From: CAIYRG01 sp964446945
GTDB taxonomy: Bacteria; Pseudomonadota; Alphaproteobacteria; Micropepsales; Micropepsaceae
Assembly (NCBI GenBank): GCA_964446945.1
Contig: CAYUQO010000018.1
Coordinates: 19,284-83,283 of the forward strand
DNA length: 64,000 nucleotides
Reading direction: 5' to 3'
Shown piece after piece: positions 39,905-48,465 of this stretch. Under the pieces are notes generated by a model, which had not been told where the DNA came from, searched no databases, and worked only from the letters and a program-made list of their open reading frames with translations. Every line of letters begins with the position of its first letter. Within the stretch, counting starts at the first letter, position 1. Both the position numbers and the translations under genes were made by a program.

Positions 39905-40687
39905 TCAAATCACCAATTCGCACAAAACGGGTACATGATCGGATGGTTTTTCCCATCCTCTGACCTTGCGCTGGATGGAACAGCTGATCAGCCGGTCTGC
40001 GGCTTGCGGTGATAAAAGAACATGGTCGATCCGGATGCCGCGGTCCTTAACCCATGCACCTGCTTGATAATCCCAGAATGTGTAGCAATGCGGCTCGGCA
40101 TGGCAGGCGCGAAAAGCATCGGTTAATCCGAGATTCGTGATGCGACGGAAAGCCGCGCGTGTTTCCGGCTGGAATAGCGCGTCGCCCAGCCATGCCTTTG
40201 GGTCAAAACAGTCTTCCGGGCCGGGAATCACGTTGTAATCCCCCATCAGCACAAGGTTTTCTTCAAATTCCAGCATTCGCCGGGCGTGGCGCGTCAGGCG
40301 TTCGAGCCAGTCCAGTTTGTAGGAAAATCGTTCCGTCCCCGGCGGATTGCCGTTTGGGGCATAAATCGAAGCCACCCGGACGAGACCCGAATTGCCGGGG
40401 ATAACCGCCTCGATATACCGGGCATGATCATCGCCGTCTGCTCCCGGTAACCGGCGCACCACATCTTCCGGCGGACGGCGGGAGAGAATAGCCACGCCGT
40501 TGTAACTCTTTTGTCCGTGGACGGCGCAATTATAGCCGAGGCTTTCAAATGCGTCCCCCGGAAATCCCTCATCGGTGGTCTTTATTTCCTGCAGACAGAC
40601 GACATCCGGACTGGCCTCCTTCAGCCACGCCAGCACTGTGTCGAGCCGTGCTTTGACCGAATTGACGTTCCAGGTGGCGATTTTCAT
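39905..40687 (-). CDS. xthA: Exodeoxyribonuclease III
   Basis: 260 residues. AP-endonuclease-family motifs: MKIATWNVNSVKARL, VVCLQEIKT, SIYAPNGNPPG, LVLMGDYNVIP, the RGIRIDHVLLS motif and KPSDHVPV at the end. It is an AP endonuclease and 3'-5' exonuclease of base-excision repair. Downstream of erpA on the same strand. Confidence 0.95.
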   Translation of the reverse strand: MKIATWNVNSVKARLDTVLAWLKEASPDVVCLQEIKTTDEGFPGDAFESLGYNCAVHGQKSYNGVAILSRRPPEDVVRRLPGADGDDHARYIEAVIPGNSGLVRVASIYAPNGNPPGTERFSYKLDWLERLTRHARRMLEFEENLVLMGDYNVIPGPEDCFDPKAWLGDALFQPETRAAFRRITNLGLTDAFRACHAEPHCYTFWDYQAGAWVKDRGIRIDHVLLSPQAADRLISCSIQRKVRGWEKPSDHVPVLCELVI

Positions 40688-40757
40688 GACCAGAGCGTTT
40701 TCCGCCGAAGTGGTTGCCGGTTCGGCGCAGAAAACGCGCCATTTAGAAATTAGAGCA

Positions 40758-40785
40758 ATTTTGCGATTCGGAAAAATCGCAAAAT
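40758..40785. repeat. AT-rich perfect hairpin between erpA and xthA
   Basis: ATTTTGCGATT / AATCGCAAAAT, an 11-bp perfect inverted repeat with loop CGGAAA. Placed 8 bases after the erpA stop and 70 bases before the xthA start on the minus strand. It may terminate erpA transcription or be a REP-like unit. Confidence 0.5.
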
Positions 40786-40792
40786 GCCCCGA

Positions 40793-41137
40793 TTACACCG
40801 AAAAGCTTGTGCCGCAGCCGCAGGATGCCGTCGCGTTCGGATTGTTCACTTTGAATGCCGCAGCAATCATTTCTTCTGCAAAATCGATTTCGGCCCCACG
40901 AAGAAAATCGAGTGAAACCGGATCGATCAGCACCACAGCGCCGTCACGCTCGACAATAAGATCGTCCCCGGCGCGATCACTGGTGAGCGAGAAATCATAT
41001 TGAAACCCTGAGCAGCCGCCGCCGGTCACCGCCAGCCGCAACATCGAACCCTGACCCGGTTCGTCGCGCAGGATTTCCCGGATTCGTTTTGCCGCCCGCT
41101 CGGTAAGCTGGACTGGTACGGAATTGCCGGTCATCAC
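40793..41137 (-). CDS. erpA: Iron-sulfur cluster insertion protein ErpA (A-type carrier)
   Basis: 114 residues, the family's usual size. Cluster-ligand Cys42 in GGGCSGFQYDF and Cys106/Cys108 in CGCGTSFSV. A-type carriers receive Fe-S clusters and deliver them to target enzymes. It is divergent from dgt, as in many alphaproteobacteria. Confidence 0.93.
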   Translation of the reverse strand: MMTGNSVPVQLTERAAKRIREILRDEPGQGSMLRLAVTGGGCSGFQYDFSLTSDRAGDDLIVERDGAVVLIDPVSLDFLRGAEIDFAEEMIAAAFKVNNPNATASCGCGTSFSV

Positions 41138-41156
41138 AAAAGCCCTGGTATTGCGC

Positions 41157-41322
41157 TAGTGTCGTGGTTTCGAAGTTCGCACGGCTTCGATATAGAACGC
41201 GGGTTGCAAACTTCGAAACCGAAACGACACTAGAATCGATAATTGCCTCGGGTCCTTTCGATTCTGAAATTCGCCCGGATACCAATATGGAGATCGAGCG
41301 AATTTCAGAACCGGGACACTAG
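41157..41322 (+). repeat. Palindromic intergenic repeat, copy 2 (two units)
   Basis: Unit A, 41157-41232: arms TAGTGTCGT / ACGACACTA and GGTTTCGAAGTT / AACTTCGAAACC, both perfect. Unit B, 41251-41320: perfect 12-bp arms TTCTGAAATTCG (41262-41273) / CGAATTTCAGAA (41299-41310). It fills the erpA-dgt gap and is the inverse-orientation relative of the copy at 34488-34615. Confidence 0.8.
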
Positions 41323-41348
41323 CCTCATATCTAATTGCGGAACGCCCA

Positions 41349-42563
41349 ATGTCCAAGCGCGCACCGGCTGGCCAGCTCATGGGTCCCCTGTTCATCCGAC
41401 CGCCGCTGGCGTCTTATGCCACGGTCCCGGCGAAAAGCCGGGGCCGCTTTTGGCCGGAGCCGGAGAGCCCCACCCGGAGCTGCTATCAACGCGATCGTGA
41501 CCGAATCATCCATTCGACGGCGTTCCGCCGGCTGAAGCACAAGACTCAGGTATTCGTCCAACATGAAGGAGACTATTACCGCACCCGGCTGACCCATTCC
41601 CTGGAAGTGGCGCAAGTCGCGCGTTCCGTCAGCCGCGTCATTGGGTTGGACGAAGATATCGCGGAAGCCGTGGCACTGGCGCATGACCTTGGCCATCCGC
41701 CCTTCGGCCATTCCGGTGAAGCAGCGCTGGACGAATGTATGTCGGCGTTTGGCGGCTTCGACCATAACGCCCAGACATTGGCGCTCGTAACCCGGCTGGA
41801 GCACCGCTACGCCGGTTTCGACGGCCTCAATCTCACCTGGGAATGTCTTGAGGGAATCGTCAAACACAATGGCCCTGTGCTGAACGCGCGCGACACGCCG
41901 GAGAGCCTTCCCGAACCGATTGCCGATTATCCCTGGGATCTGGAACTGCACACCCATGCCGGACTCGAAGCCCAGATTGCGGCGATGGCCGACGACATCG
42001 CCTATGTCAGCCATGACGTGGACGATGGTCTCCGCGCCGGCCTTTTCACTATCAAGGATTTAACGTCCGCGCCGCTTGCGGGAGCGGTTTTTCGCGACGT
42101 GCAGACTCACCATCCGGACCTGGAGCTCGGCCGTCTGATCGGCGAATCGGTCAGTCGAATCATCACCATCATGGTGTCGGAGCTGATCGCGGAAACGCGG
42201 CGGCGGCTTGAACAGTTGCAACCCGGTTCCGCAGCCGATGTGCGTAACGGAGGCCAGGCGACCGCCGCATTTACGCAGCATGCAAATGATGAAATCGCCG
42301 GCCTTAAAACATTCCTCACCGAGCACATGTACAAGCATCCACGTGTTCTCCAGGTCATGCGAAACGCCCAGGGCATGCTGACCCGTCTGTTCGAGGCTCT
42401 CCTCAGCGACCCGACACTGCTCCCGGCGGATTGGCGCTTGCGCTGCGGAGCACCACGTGATTCTGCTACTGCACATGCCGTCTGCGACTATGTCGCGGGA
42501 ATGACCGACCGCTTTGTGGCCCAGGAATATCGCCGAATCTTCCACATGGAATTTCCGCTTTAG
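41349..42563 (+). CDS. dgt: dGTP triphosphohydrolase (dGTPase)
   Basis: 404 residues. HD-domain metal motifs: RLTHSLEVAQ, VALAHDLGHPPFGHSGE, and a later Asp in AAMADDIAYVSHDVDD. RTRDRDRIIHSTAFRRLKHK-like opening (CYQRDRDRIIHSTAFRRLKH) is the family signature. It hydrolyses dGTP to deoxyguanosine and triphosphate. It normally precedes argS in alphaproteobacteria; here a SPOR gene follows directly. Confidence 0.93.
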   Translation: MSKRAPAGQLMGPLFIRPPLASYATVPAKSRGRFWPEPESPTRSCYQRDRDRIIHSTAFRRLKHKTQVFVQHEGDYYRTRLTHSLEVAQVARSVSRVIGLDEDIAEAVALAHDLGHPPFGHSGEAALDECMSAFGGFDHNAQTLALVTRLEHRYAGFDGLNLTWECLEGIVKHNGPVLNARDTPESLPEPIADYPWDLELHTHAGLEAQIAAMADDIAYVSHDVDDGLRAGLFTIKDLTSAPLAGAVFRDVQTHHPDLELGRLIGESVSRIITIMVSELIAETRRRLEQLQPGSAADVRNGGQATAAFTQHANDEIAGLKTFLTEHMYKHPRVLQVMRNAQGMLTRLFEALLSDPTLLPADWRLRCGAPRDSATAHAVCDYVAGMTDRFVAQEYRRIFHMEFPL

Positions 42564-42628
42564 TCCGCCAACAAGGGATGTTCGGCGGTAAAATTGGGGC
42601 GAAGGCGATTCGCAAAAACGGGACTGTC

Positions 42629-43306
42629 ATGGCTGTCCGAAGAAAAGAGATTTATCAGCCTTCCAAAGTTGCGGCCGATTATGACCCGATGGAGGAGGAG
42701 GATCTCGCCAGCCATCGTTTGCCGCGATTTATTGTTGTTGCCCTATTGGGCCTCGCCGGAGTCGCCACTGTTGTCTGGTTCGGCTATGAGCGAGGTATCG
42801 ACAGGGGCAGCGGCGAGGTGGCCCTCATTGGACCGCCTCCGGGCCCGGTTCGTACGCGGCCCGATGAACCAGGTGGGACAGCCCAAGCCTATGCCGGCCT
42901 CAAGGTTTATGAGCCGCCCGAGACACCAGAAGCTGAAGCGGAATCTTCACGCTTATCGCCTGCAAGCAGTGACGAAACGGAACTTGCCGGCGCAAATCCG
43001 ACCAGCGGTGCCGATGCCCCGGAGTCGCCTGTTCCGCGTGTCGAACCAGGCGGAGGGGAGCCGGAATATCTTCAGATTGGCGCCTTTCCCAGCCAGGAAT
43101 TGGCCAGGAAAGCCTTTCAACGCTTTCGCGAGCTACATGGTGATTTGGCCGCGGATTTGTCGCCCGATATAAAAAAGGCCGATTTGGGCGAAAAGGGGGT
43201 CTGGTACCGGTTGCAAATCGGACCCTTCGCGGGGAAGGCGGCCGCCGCGCAGTCCTGCGAGAAAATGAAGAAGGAAGGCGTGACCTGCCTGATTGCCTCG
43301 CGTTGA
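42629..43306 (+). CDS. SPOR-domain cell-division-associated protein
   Basis: 225 residues starting MAVRRKEIYQPSK. A cytoplasmic tail, one membrane helix (about 38-57, FIVVALLGLAGVATVVWFGY), a long Pro/Glu-rich periplasmic linker and a C-terminal SPOR domain (EYLQIGAFPSQELARKAFQR, WYRLQIGPFAGKAAAAQS). SPOR domains bind glycans without stem peptides at the septum. Followed by nagZ after 22 bases. Confidence 0.88.
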   Translation: MAVRRKEIYQPSKVAADYDPMEEEDLASHRLPRFIVVALLGLAGVATVVWFGYERGIDRGSGEVALIGPPPGPVRTRPDEPGGTAQAYAGLKVYEPPETPEAEAESSRLSPASSDETELAGANPTSGADAPESPVPRVEPGGGEPEYLQIGAFPSQELARKAFQRFRELHGDLAADLSPDIKKADLGEKGVWYRLQIGPFAGKAAAAQSCEKMKKEGVTCLIASR

Positions 43307-43328
43307 AACAGTCCAACCGGTTTAAGCG

Positions 43329-44366
43329 ATGACCGCCGCCGCCATTTTTGGCTGCTCAGGACTCGCCCTCACTGCCGAGGAACGATCCTTCTTCAAGGAT
43401 GTGCAACCGTTCGGCTTCATTCTGTTCGCGCGCGTGCAACGTGCCTATGGATATCAGAATAATATCGAATCGCCCGAACAGGTGCGGGCGCTCTGCGCCG
43501 AACTGCGCAGCACTGTTGACAATCCGCAGACGCCAATCTTCATCGACCAGGAGGGTGGTCGCGTTCAGCGTCTTGGACCGCCGCATTGGCGCGCCCGTCC
43601 ACCTGCTCGGCGTTTTGGTGAATTGTTCGAACGCAACCCCGAAGAGGGACGCGAGGCGACATACCTTTGTGCAAGATTGATGGCCGATGAGTTGCGCGAG
43701 GCCGGAATCACGGCGAACTGCACGCCGGTTTTAGACGTGCCCATTCCCGGCGCTCACGACATCATCGGCGATCGGGCATTCTCGACCAAGCCCGCCACCG
43801 TGATCGCGCTTGGACGCATCGTCGTCGCCGGCCATCTGGATTCTGGCGTGCTTCCGGTGATCAAGCATATTCCCGGCCATGGTCGCGCGCAGGCTGACAG
43901 TCATCTCGAGCTGCCGCGAGTGACTGCGCCTTACGCCGAGTTGTCCACACATGATTTTGTAACATTCCGCGGGGTAAACGACGCGCCAATGGCGATGACA
44001 GCGCACATTGTCTATGAGGCAGTGGATGCGCAGCGCCCAGCGACGACCAGTTCACGTTTGGTGCAAACCGTGATTCGGCGCGAGATCGGATTCGACGGTT
44101 TGCTGATGAGCGATGACCTATCGATGGCAGCACTCAAAGGAACTCTGGGACGGCGTGCCTCCGCGGCGCTTCTGGCGGGATGCGATGTGGTTCTGCACTG
44201 CAATGGCGATTTCAAAGAGATGAAAGAGATAGTGGCCAAAGTGAAACCGCTCAAAGGCGACCCATTGCGGCGCGCCGAGGCTGCGCTGGCGCAATATCGC
44301 AAGCCCTCCGAGATCGATCTCGCCAAAGCCGAAGCCCAACTCGCCAAGCTTATGGCCACCACATGA
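43329..44366 (+). CDS. nagZ: Beta-N-acetylhexosaminidase (glycoside hydrolase family 3)
   Basis: 345 residues. Family motifs IDQEGGRVQRL, KHIPGHGRAQADSHLELP (the His of the acid/base dyad) and the nucleophile Asp in LLMSDDLSMAAL. NagZ removes GlcNAc from anhydromuropeptides in wall recycling. It overlaps scpA by ATGA in a conserved alphaproteobacterial operon. Confidence 0.93.
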   Translation: MTAAAIFGCSGLALTAEERSFFKDVQPFGFILFARVQRAYGYQNNIESPEQVRALCAELRSTVDNPQTPIFIDQEGGRVQRLGPPHWRARPPARRFGELFERNPEEGREATYLCARLMADELREAGITANCTPVLDVPIPGAHDIIGDRAFSTKPATVIALGRIVVAGHLDSGVLPVIKHIPGHGRAQADSHLELPRVTAPYAELSTHDFVTFRGVNDAPMAMTAHIVYEAVDAQRPATTSSRLVQTVIRREIGFDGLLMSDDLSMAALKGTLGRRASAALLAGCDVVLHCNGDFKEMKEIVAKVKPLKGDPLRRAEAALAQYRKPSEIDLAKAEAQLAKLMATT

Positions 44367-45175
44367 ACGACGAAACCTTCCAGGAAGACAGCATACTCGA
44401 CGGCAGCGCCGCCACTCCCGATCCCGATGACGCCCTTATTGTCGAGCTGGAAGGTTTTGAAGGTCCGTTGGATCTTCTGCTGTCGCTGGCCCGCAATCAA
44501 AAAGTCGATCTGCTGAAAATTTCCGTTCTGAAGCTGGCCGATCAGTATCTCGCATTTGTCGAATCGGCGAAGATCAAGCGGCTGGAACTGGCTGCAGACT
44601 ATCTGGTGATGGCTTCGTGGCTGACTTACCTGAAGTCACGGCTGGTTCTGCCGCAGGCTCTGCCCGAAACCGCGGCCGCGGAAGACATGGCCGCACAGCT
44701 GCGTTGGGGGCTGGCACGGTTGCAGGCAATGCGCGAGTCGGCCGCCACTTTGTTCGCCCGCGATTTGCTCGACCGCGACGTGTTTGTACGCGGCCAGCCG
44801 GAACCGGTCGTCGTCGTCCGTACACGGAAAAATACCGACACGCTTTACGATCTGCTTTCGGCCTATGCCCGGCAACGCGTCCGTACCGTCGCCGCGAGCA
44901 ATTATGAACTGTCAAAGCCTGAGTTTTATCTTCTCGAAGAGGCTCGCGCGCGGCTTGAGCACTTGCTCGGCGCGATCCCGGATTGGCGGCCGCTGACTCG
45001 GTTTTTGCCCGCTGGTTGGGCCAACGGGGCCCGGCGGCGATCTGGCCTGGCGAGCACTTTCTCGGCGACGCTGGAGCTCGTTCGGGACGGCCGCCTGACG
45101 GTCCGCCAGATGGCGCCTTTCGGAGAACTCTTTTTGAAGGATGGGACCGTTACAGCTGCGGAGGACGGGGCGTGA
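44363..45175 (+). CDS. scpA: Segregation and condensation protein A
   Basis: 270 residues starting MNDETFQEDSILD, ATGA overlap with nagZ. Signature FEGPLDLLLSLARNQKVDL and LAADYLVMASWLTYLKSRLV. The C-terminal winged helix (LVRDGRLTVRQMAPFGELFL) binds the SMC head. ScpA is the kleisin of the SMC-ScpAB complex in chromosome segregation. It overlaps scpB by GTGA. Confidence 0.93.
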   Translation: MNDETFQEDSILDGSAATPDPDDALIVELEGFEGPLDLLLSLARNQKVDLLKISVLKLADQYLAFVESAKIKRLELAADYLVMASWLTYLKSRLVLPQALPETAAAEDMAAQLRWGLARLQAMRESAATLFARDLLDRDVFVRGQPEPVVVVRTRKNTDTLYDLLSAYARQRVRTVAASNYELSKPEFYLLEEARARLEHLLGAIPDWRPLTRFLPAGWANGARRRSGLASTFSATLELVRDGRLTVRQMAPFGELFLKDGTVTAAEDGA

Positions 45176-45900
45176 ACCGAATGTTGAATCCGGAAGAAGC
45201 TCAGATGGCCGAGCTTGCCGCATTGGGCGAGCAAGATACCACCGGAGGTGCACCGGCGCCGCTCGGTCCGGATCGCAACCATCTGCGTGTTCTGGAAGCG
45301 CTGCTGTTTGCGGCGGCCGAGCCGGTGGACGAGTCGGCGCTGGCGCGGGTGCTGCCGGCGGAGACCGACGTTGCCGCGCTACTGGAAGTTCTGAAGGCTG
45401 AGTATAGCAGCCGGGGCGTGAACCTGGTGCAAGTGGCGGGCAAATGGCAGTTCCGTACCGCCGGTGACCTGGCTTTCCTGTTGCGCAAGGAAACTATTGA
45501 ACAGCACAAGCTTTCTAAGGCAGCGATCGAAACCCTGGCGATCATTGCCTATCACCAACCTGTGACACGCGCCGATATCGAAGCCATTCGTGGCGTCATG
45601 GTGAGCAAAGGAACGGTCGATTTGCTGCTTGAGGCGGGTTGGATTCGCATTCGCGGCCGGCGGCGAACACCCGGCCGTCCTGTGACATATGGCACGACCG
45701 ACGCGTTTTTGGCCCATTTCGGTCTGGACGCGATTGGTGATCTGCCCGGCATCGACGAACTCAAAGCTGCTGGATTTCTCGATTCGGTGCCGCCTTCCGC
45801 GATTGCCGTTCCACAACCCACGGATGCTCTTTCGCCCGACGAGGATCCTTATGAGGGCGATGAGACGGCGGAGGCGGAAACCGAGATCACGCCGGAATAA
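45172..45900 (+). CDS. scpB: Segregation and condensation protein B
   Basis: 242 residues, GTG start at 45172 chosen for the GTGA overlap and GGAGG upstream. Tandem winged helices: LRVLEALLFAAAEPVDESAL and LSKAAIETLAIIAYHQPVTR, DIEAIRGVMVSKGTVDLLLE, GRRRTPGRPVTYGTTDAFL. ScpB dimers stabilise the ScpA-SMC complex. The expected tatA gene does not follow; an MFS pump does. Confidence 0.93.
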   Translation: MNRMLNPEEAQMAELAALGEQDTTGGAPAPLGPDRNHLRVLEALLFAAAEPVDESALARVLPAETDVAALLEVLKAEYSSRGVNLVQVAGKWQFRTAGDLAFLLRKETIEQHKLSKAAIETLAIIAYHQPVTRADIEAIRGVMVSKGTVDLLLEAGWIRIRGRRRTPGRPVTYGTTDAFLAHFGLDAIGDLPGIDELKAAGFLDSVPPSAIAVPQPTDALSPDEDPYEGDETAEAETEITPE

Positions 45901-45936
45901 TTTGCCCGGCCGGCCGGCGGCGGTTATTCGGGTCCC

Positions 45937-47190
45937 ATGAGCAGCCCGCAAAGTTCAACAGCTTCGCCTGCGCGCACCGCCAGCGTGTGGTTCATATTGG
46001 TGGCGGTTTTCATCGACATGGTCGGCATCGGAATTGCCATTCCGGTCCTGCCGATCCTGATTGGCGACTACACCACCAGCCGCGAGATGCAGGCCTGGTG
46101 GAACATGGGATTGTCGGTCGCTTTCGGCCTGATGCAATTCCTGTGCGCGCCCATGCTGGGCGCAATCAGCGACCGCCTCGGACGCCGATTCGTCCTGATT
46201 GCCGCGATCATCGGGCTTGGCACTCACTACCTGCTGATTGCGCTGGCGCCCACATTGCTCATCATGCTGATCGCCCGTTTGATCGGCGGCGTCACCGGCG
46301 CGAGCTATTCGGTCGCCAACGCCTATCTTGCGGATATCACTCCGCCGGAAAAGCGGGCCAGGAATTTCGGTCTGGTCGGGGCTGCCTTCGGTCTCGGATT
46401 TATCTGCGGCCCGATTCTTGGGGGAGTGCTCGGCGGCATCAGTCTGCATCTGCCGTTCTATGTCGCGGCTGGTCTGTCGCTGGTAAACGCGATTTACGGC
46501 TTTCTGATCGTGCCCGAATCTTTGCCACGGGAACGGCGCACGCCGTTTTCGTTGTCTCGAGCCAATCCGTTCCGGGCACTGAACAATCTTGTCCGGCATC
46601 ACGCGGTCGGCACGCTGGTGATGGTTTACGCGGTCTACATCGTCGCCCACATGACGATGATCCAAAGCTGGGTGTTAGCCACCCGCTTCCGCTTTGGCTG
46701 GGGCACTGTGGAAAATGGCACGCTGCTGTTTTGCGTCGGTTTGCTGTCGACCATCGTTCAGGGCGGCCTGATCGGGCGGCTGGTTAAGCGCTTTGGCGAA
46801 GAGCGCCTGGTGCTGATGGCGGTGGGCAGCAACGTCATCATTCAAACCCTTTACGGGCTGGTGCCTGAGGGCTGGATGATGTTTCCGGTGCTGTTTGCCA
46901 GCATCCTGACTTTCACCGCCGGACCGTCAATTCAGTCCGTCGTATCGAAATCAACCGACGCGTCGGCACAGGGCGTGACATTGGGAGCGCTGCAGTCGAT
47001 CAGCAGCCTTGCCGGAGTCATCGGTCCGGCGCTGGGTAATTCCCTGCTGGCCCAGGTTTCCAATCTGCCGCCCGGCGACCCGCGGCTTGGGATCAACTTC
47101 TTCGCCTGCGCAGTTTTGAACCTGATCGCATTCACCATTGCGTGGCGGCGCCTGATACGCCGTCCCGTCGCTGCCGCGGTGTCAGGATAA
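45937..47190 (+). CDS. TetA-like MFS multidrug transporter
   Basis: 417 residues with 12 predicted membrane helices. MFS motif A is GAISDRLGRRFVL between helices 2 and 3, with the family C motif GFICGPILGGVLGG in helix 5. The sequence around FIDMVGIGIAIPVLPILIGD fits the TCR/Tet group of H+ antiporters. Substrate unknown: tetracycline efflux should not be assumed. The C-terminus overlaps the convergent rnd gene by 9 bases. Confidence 0.88.
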   Translation: MSSPQSSTASPARTASVWFILVAVFIDMVGIGIAIPVLPILIGDYTTSREMQAWWNMGLSVAFGLMQFLCAPMLGAISDRLGRRFVLIAAIIGLGTHYLLIALAPTLLIMLIARLIGGVTGASYSVANAYLADITPPEKRARNFGLVGAAFGLGFICGPILGGVLGGISLHLPFYVAAGLSLVNAIYGFLIVPESLPRERRTPFSLSRANPFRALNNLVRHHAVGTLVMVYAVYIVAHMTMIQSWVLATRFRFGWGTVENGTLLFCVGLLSTIVQGGLIGRLVKRFGEERLVLMAVGSNVIIQTLYGLVPEGWMMFPVLFASILTFTAGPSIQSVVSKSTDASAQGVTLGALQSISSLAGVIGPALGNSLLAQVSNLPPGDPRLGINFFACAVLNLIAFTIAWRRLIRRPVAAAVSG

Positions 47191-48342
47191 CCGCTTTGGG
47201 GTTTCGAGGATGACGGCTTCACCGTCGTCCAGCGAAATGGCGAGGTGTCCAGCGCAAAGTTTCAGAGCGTCTTGACCAAACACATTGGCGCGCCATCCGT
47301 GCAGCGCCGCAACGCCTTCGGTCTCACCGCTGGCGAGCTTTTCGAGGTCGGCCATGTCGGCAACGAGACGGGGTGCGACCCGGAATTCCGTCGCGCGCAG
47401 GCGCAACAGGGTCTTGAGAAGGTCCAGCGCGGCCTGAGATGGCTCGCGCCGGAGCCGTGGCCCCGGGGGGGCGAGTTCGGGCGGCGGCGCAGTCAGCGAA
47501 TCGTTGATGGCCGCAAGCAGTGCCTTTCCCGCACGCGATTGAGCATAGCCATTCGGCAAGCCGCGGATATGTTCGAGATGCTCCGCATCCGCCGGCGGAT
47601 GCGCCGCGATCTCCAGCAGCGTCTCATCGCGCAATACGCGATTGCGGGGTACATCTCGGCTTTGCGCCTCACGTTCGCGCCAGGCGGCAACCCCCGCAAG
47701 CACCGCGAGGAAGCGCTTGTTCCCGGAACGTGGCTTCAGGCGGCGCCATGCATCGGCCGGCTCCAGCCGATACGTCGCCGGATTCATCAGCGTGGCTTCC
47801 TCTTCTTCAACCCAGGTTGTGCGTCCGGTTTTTGACAATTCGCCCGAAAGGATTTCATAGAGCTGACGCAGATGAGTCACGTCGGATAGCGCGTATTCCA
47901 GCTGACGTTTTGATAGTGGCCTGCGGCTCCAATCCGTGAAGCGTGCCGACTTGTCGATGTCGGCTTTGGCCAGTTTGCGAACCAGGGTTTCATAGGATGC
48001 GGCCTCGCCGAAACCACACACCATGGCGGCGATCTGGGTATCGAAAAATGGCTCCGGAATAACGCCGCCCTGATGGTGGAAAATTTCGATATCCTGCCGC
48101 GCGGCATGGAAGACTTTTACCACTGCAGGATTGGCAAGAAGCCGATAGAGCGGATCGATCTCGATGCCTGGTGCCAATGGATCGATAATACCCTGGGCTC
48201 CCGGCCCCGCCGCCTGCACCAGGCACAGCTTTGGCCAGTAAGTCTGATCGCGCATGAACTCGGTATCGATCGCCGCGTAGGGTCCTTGCTCCAGTTCCCC
48301 GACGAATGTGTCGAGATCGCCGGTCGTCGTAATGATTCGCAT
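47182..48342 (-). CDS. rnd: Ribonuclease D
   Basis: 386 residues. DEDD exonuclease motifs: AIDTEFMRDQTYWPKL, VFHAARQDIEIFHH, and YALSDVTHLRQLYEIL. An HRDC domain follows (FLAVLAGVAAWREREAQSRD, PRNRVLRDETLLEIAAHPP). It trims 3' ends of tRNA and other RNAs. Divergent from aspS. Confidence 0.93.
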   Translation of the reverse strand: MRIITTTGDLDTFVGELEQGPYAAIDTEFMRDQTYWPKLCLVQAAGPGAQGIIDPLAPGIEIDPLYRLLANPAVVKVFHAARQDIEIFHHQGGVIPEPFFDTQIAAMVCGFGEAASYETLVRKLAKADIDKSARFTDWSRRPLSKRQLEYALSDVTHLRQLYEILSGELSKTGRTTWVEEEEATLMNPATYRLEPADAWRRLKPRSGNKRFLAVLAGVAAWREREAQSRDVPRNRVLRDETLLEIAAHPPADAEHLEHIRGLPNGYAQSRAGKALLAAINDSLTAPPPELAPPGPRLRREPSQAALDLLKTLLRLRATEFRVAPRLVADMADLEKLASGETEGVAALHGWRANVFGQDALKLCAGHLAISLDDGEAVILETPKRLS

Positions 48343-48465
48343 GCGGCTAATTAACGGAAATTGGGTGGGCTTGTCGCCCCAAACCGAAGCGGCATTGCCC
48401 CAGGCAGGCTCTTGACTTCACCCGGTCTGCTTCCCAAAAACGCCGGCTCCGGCTGAGGACAACAC

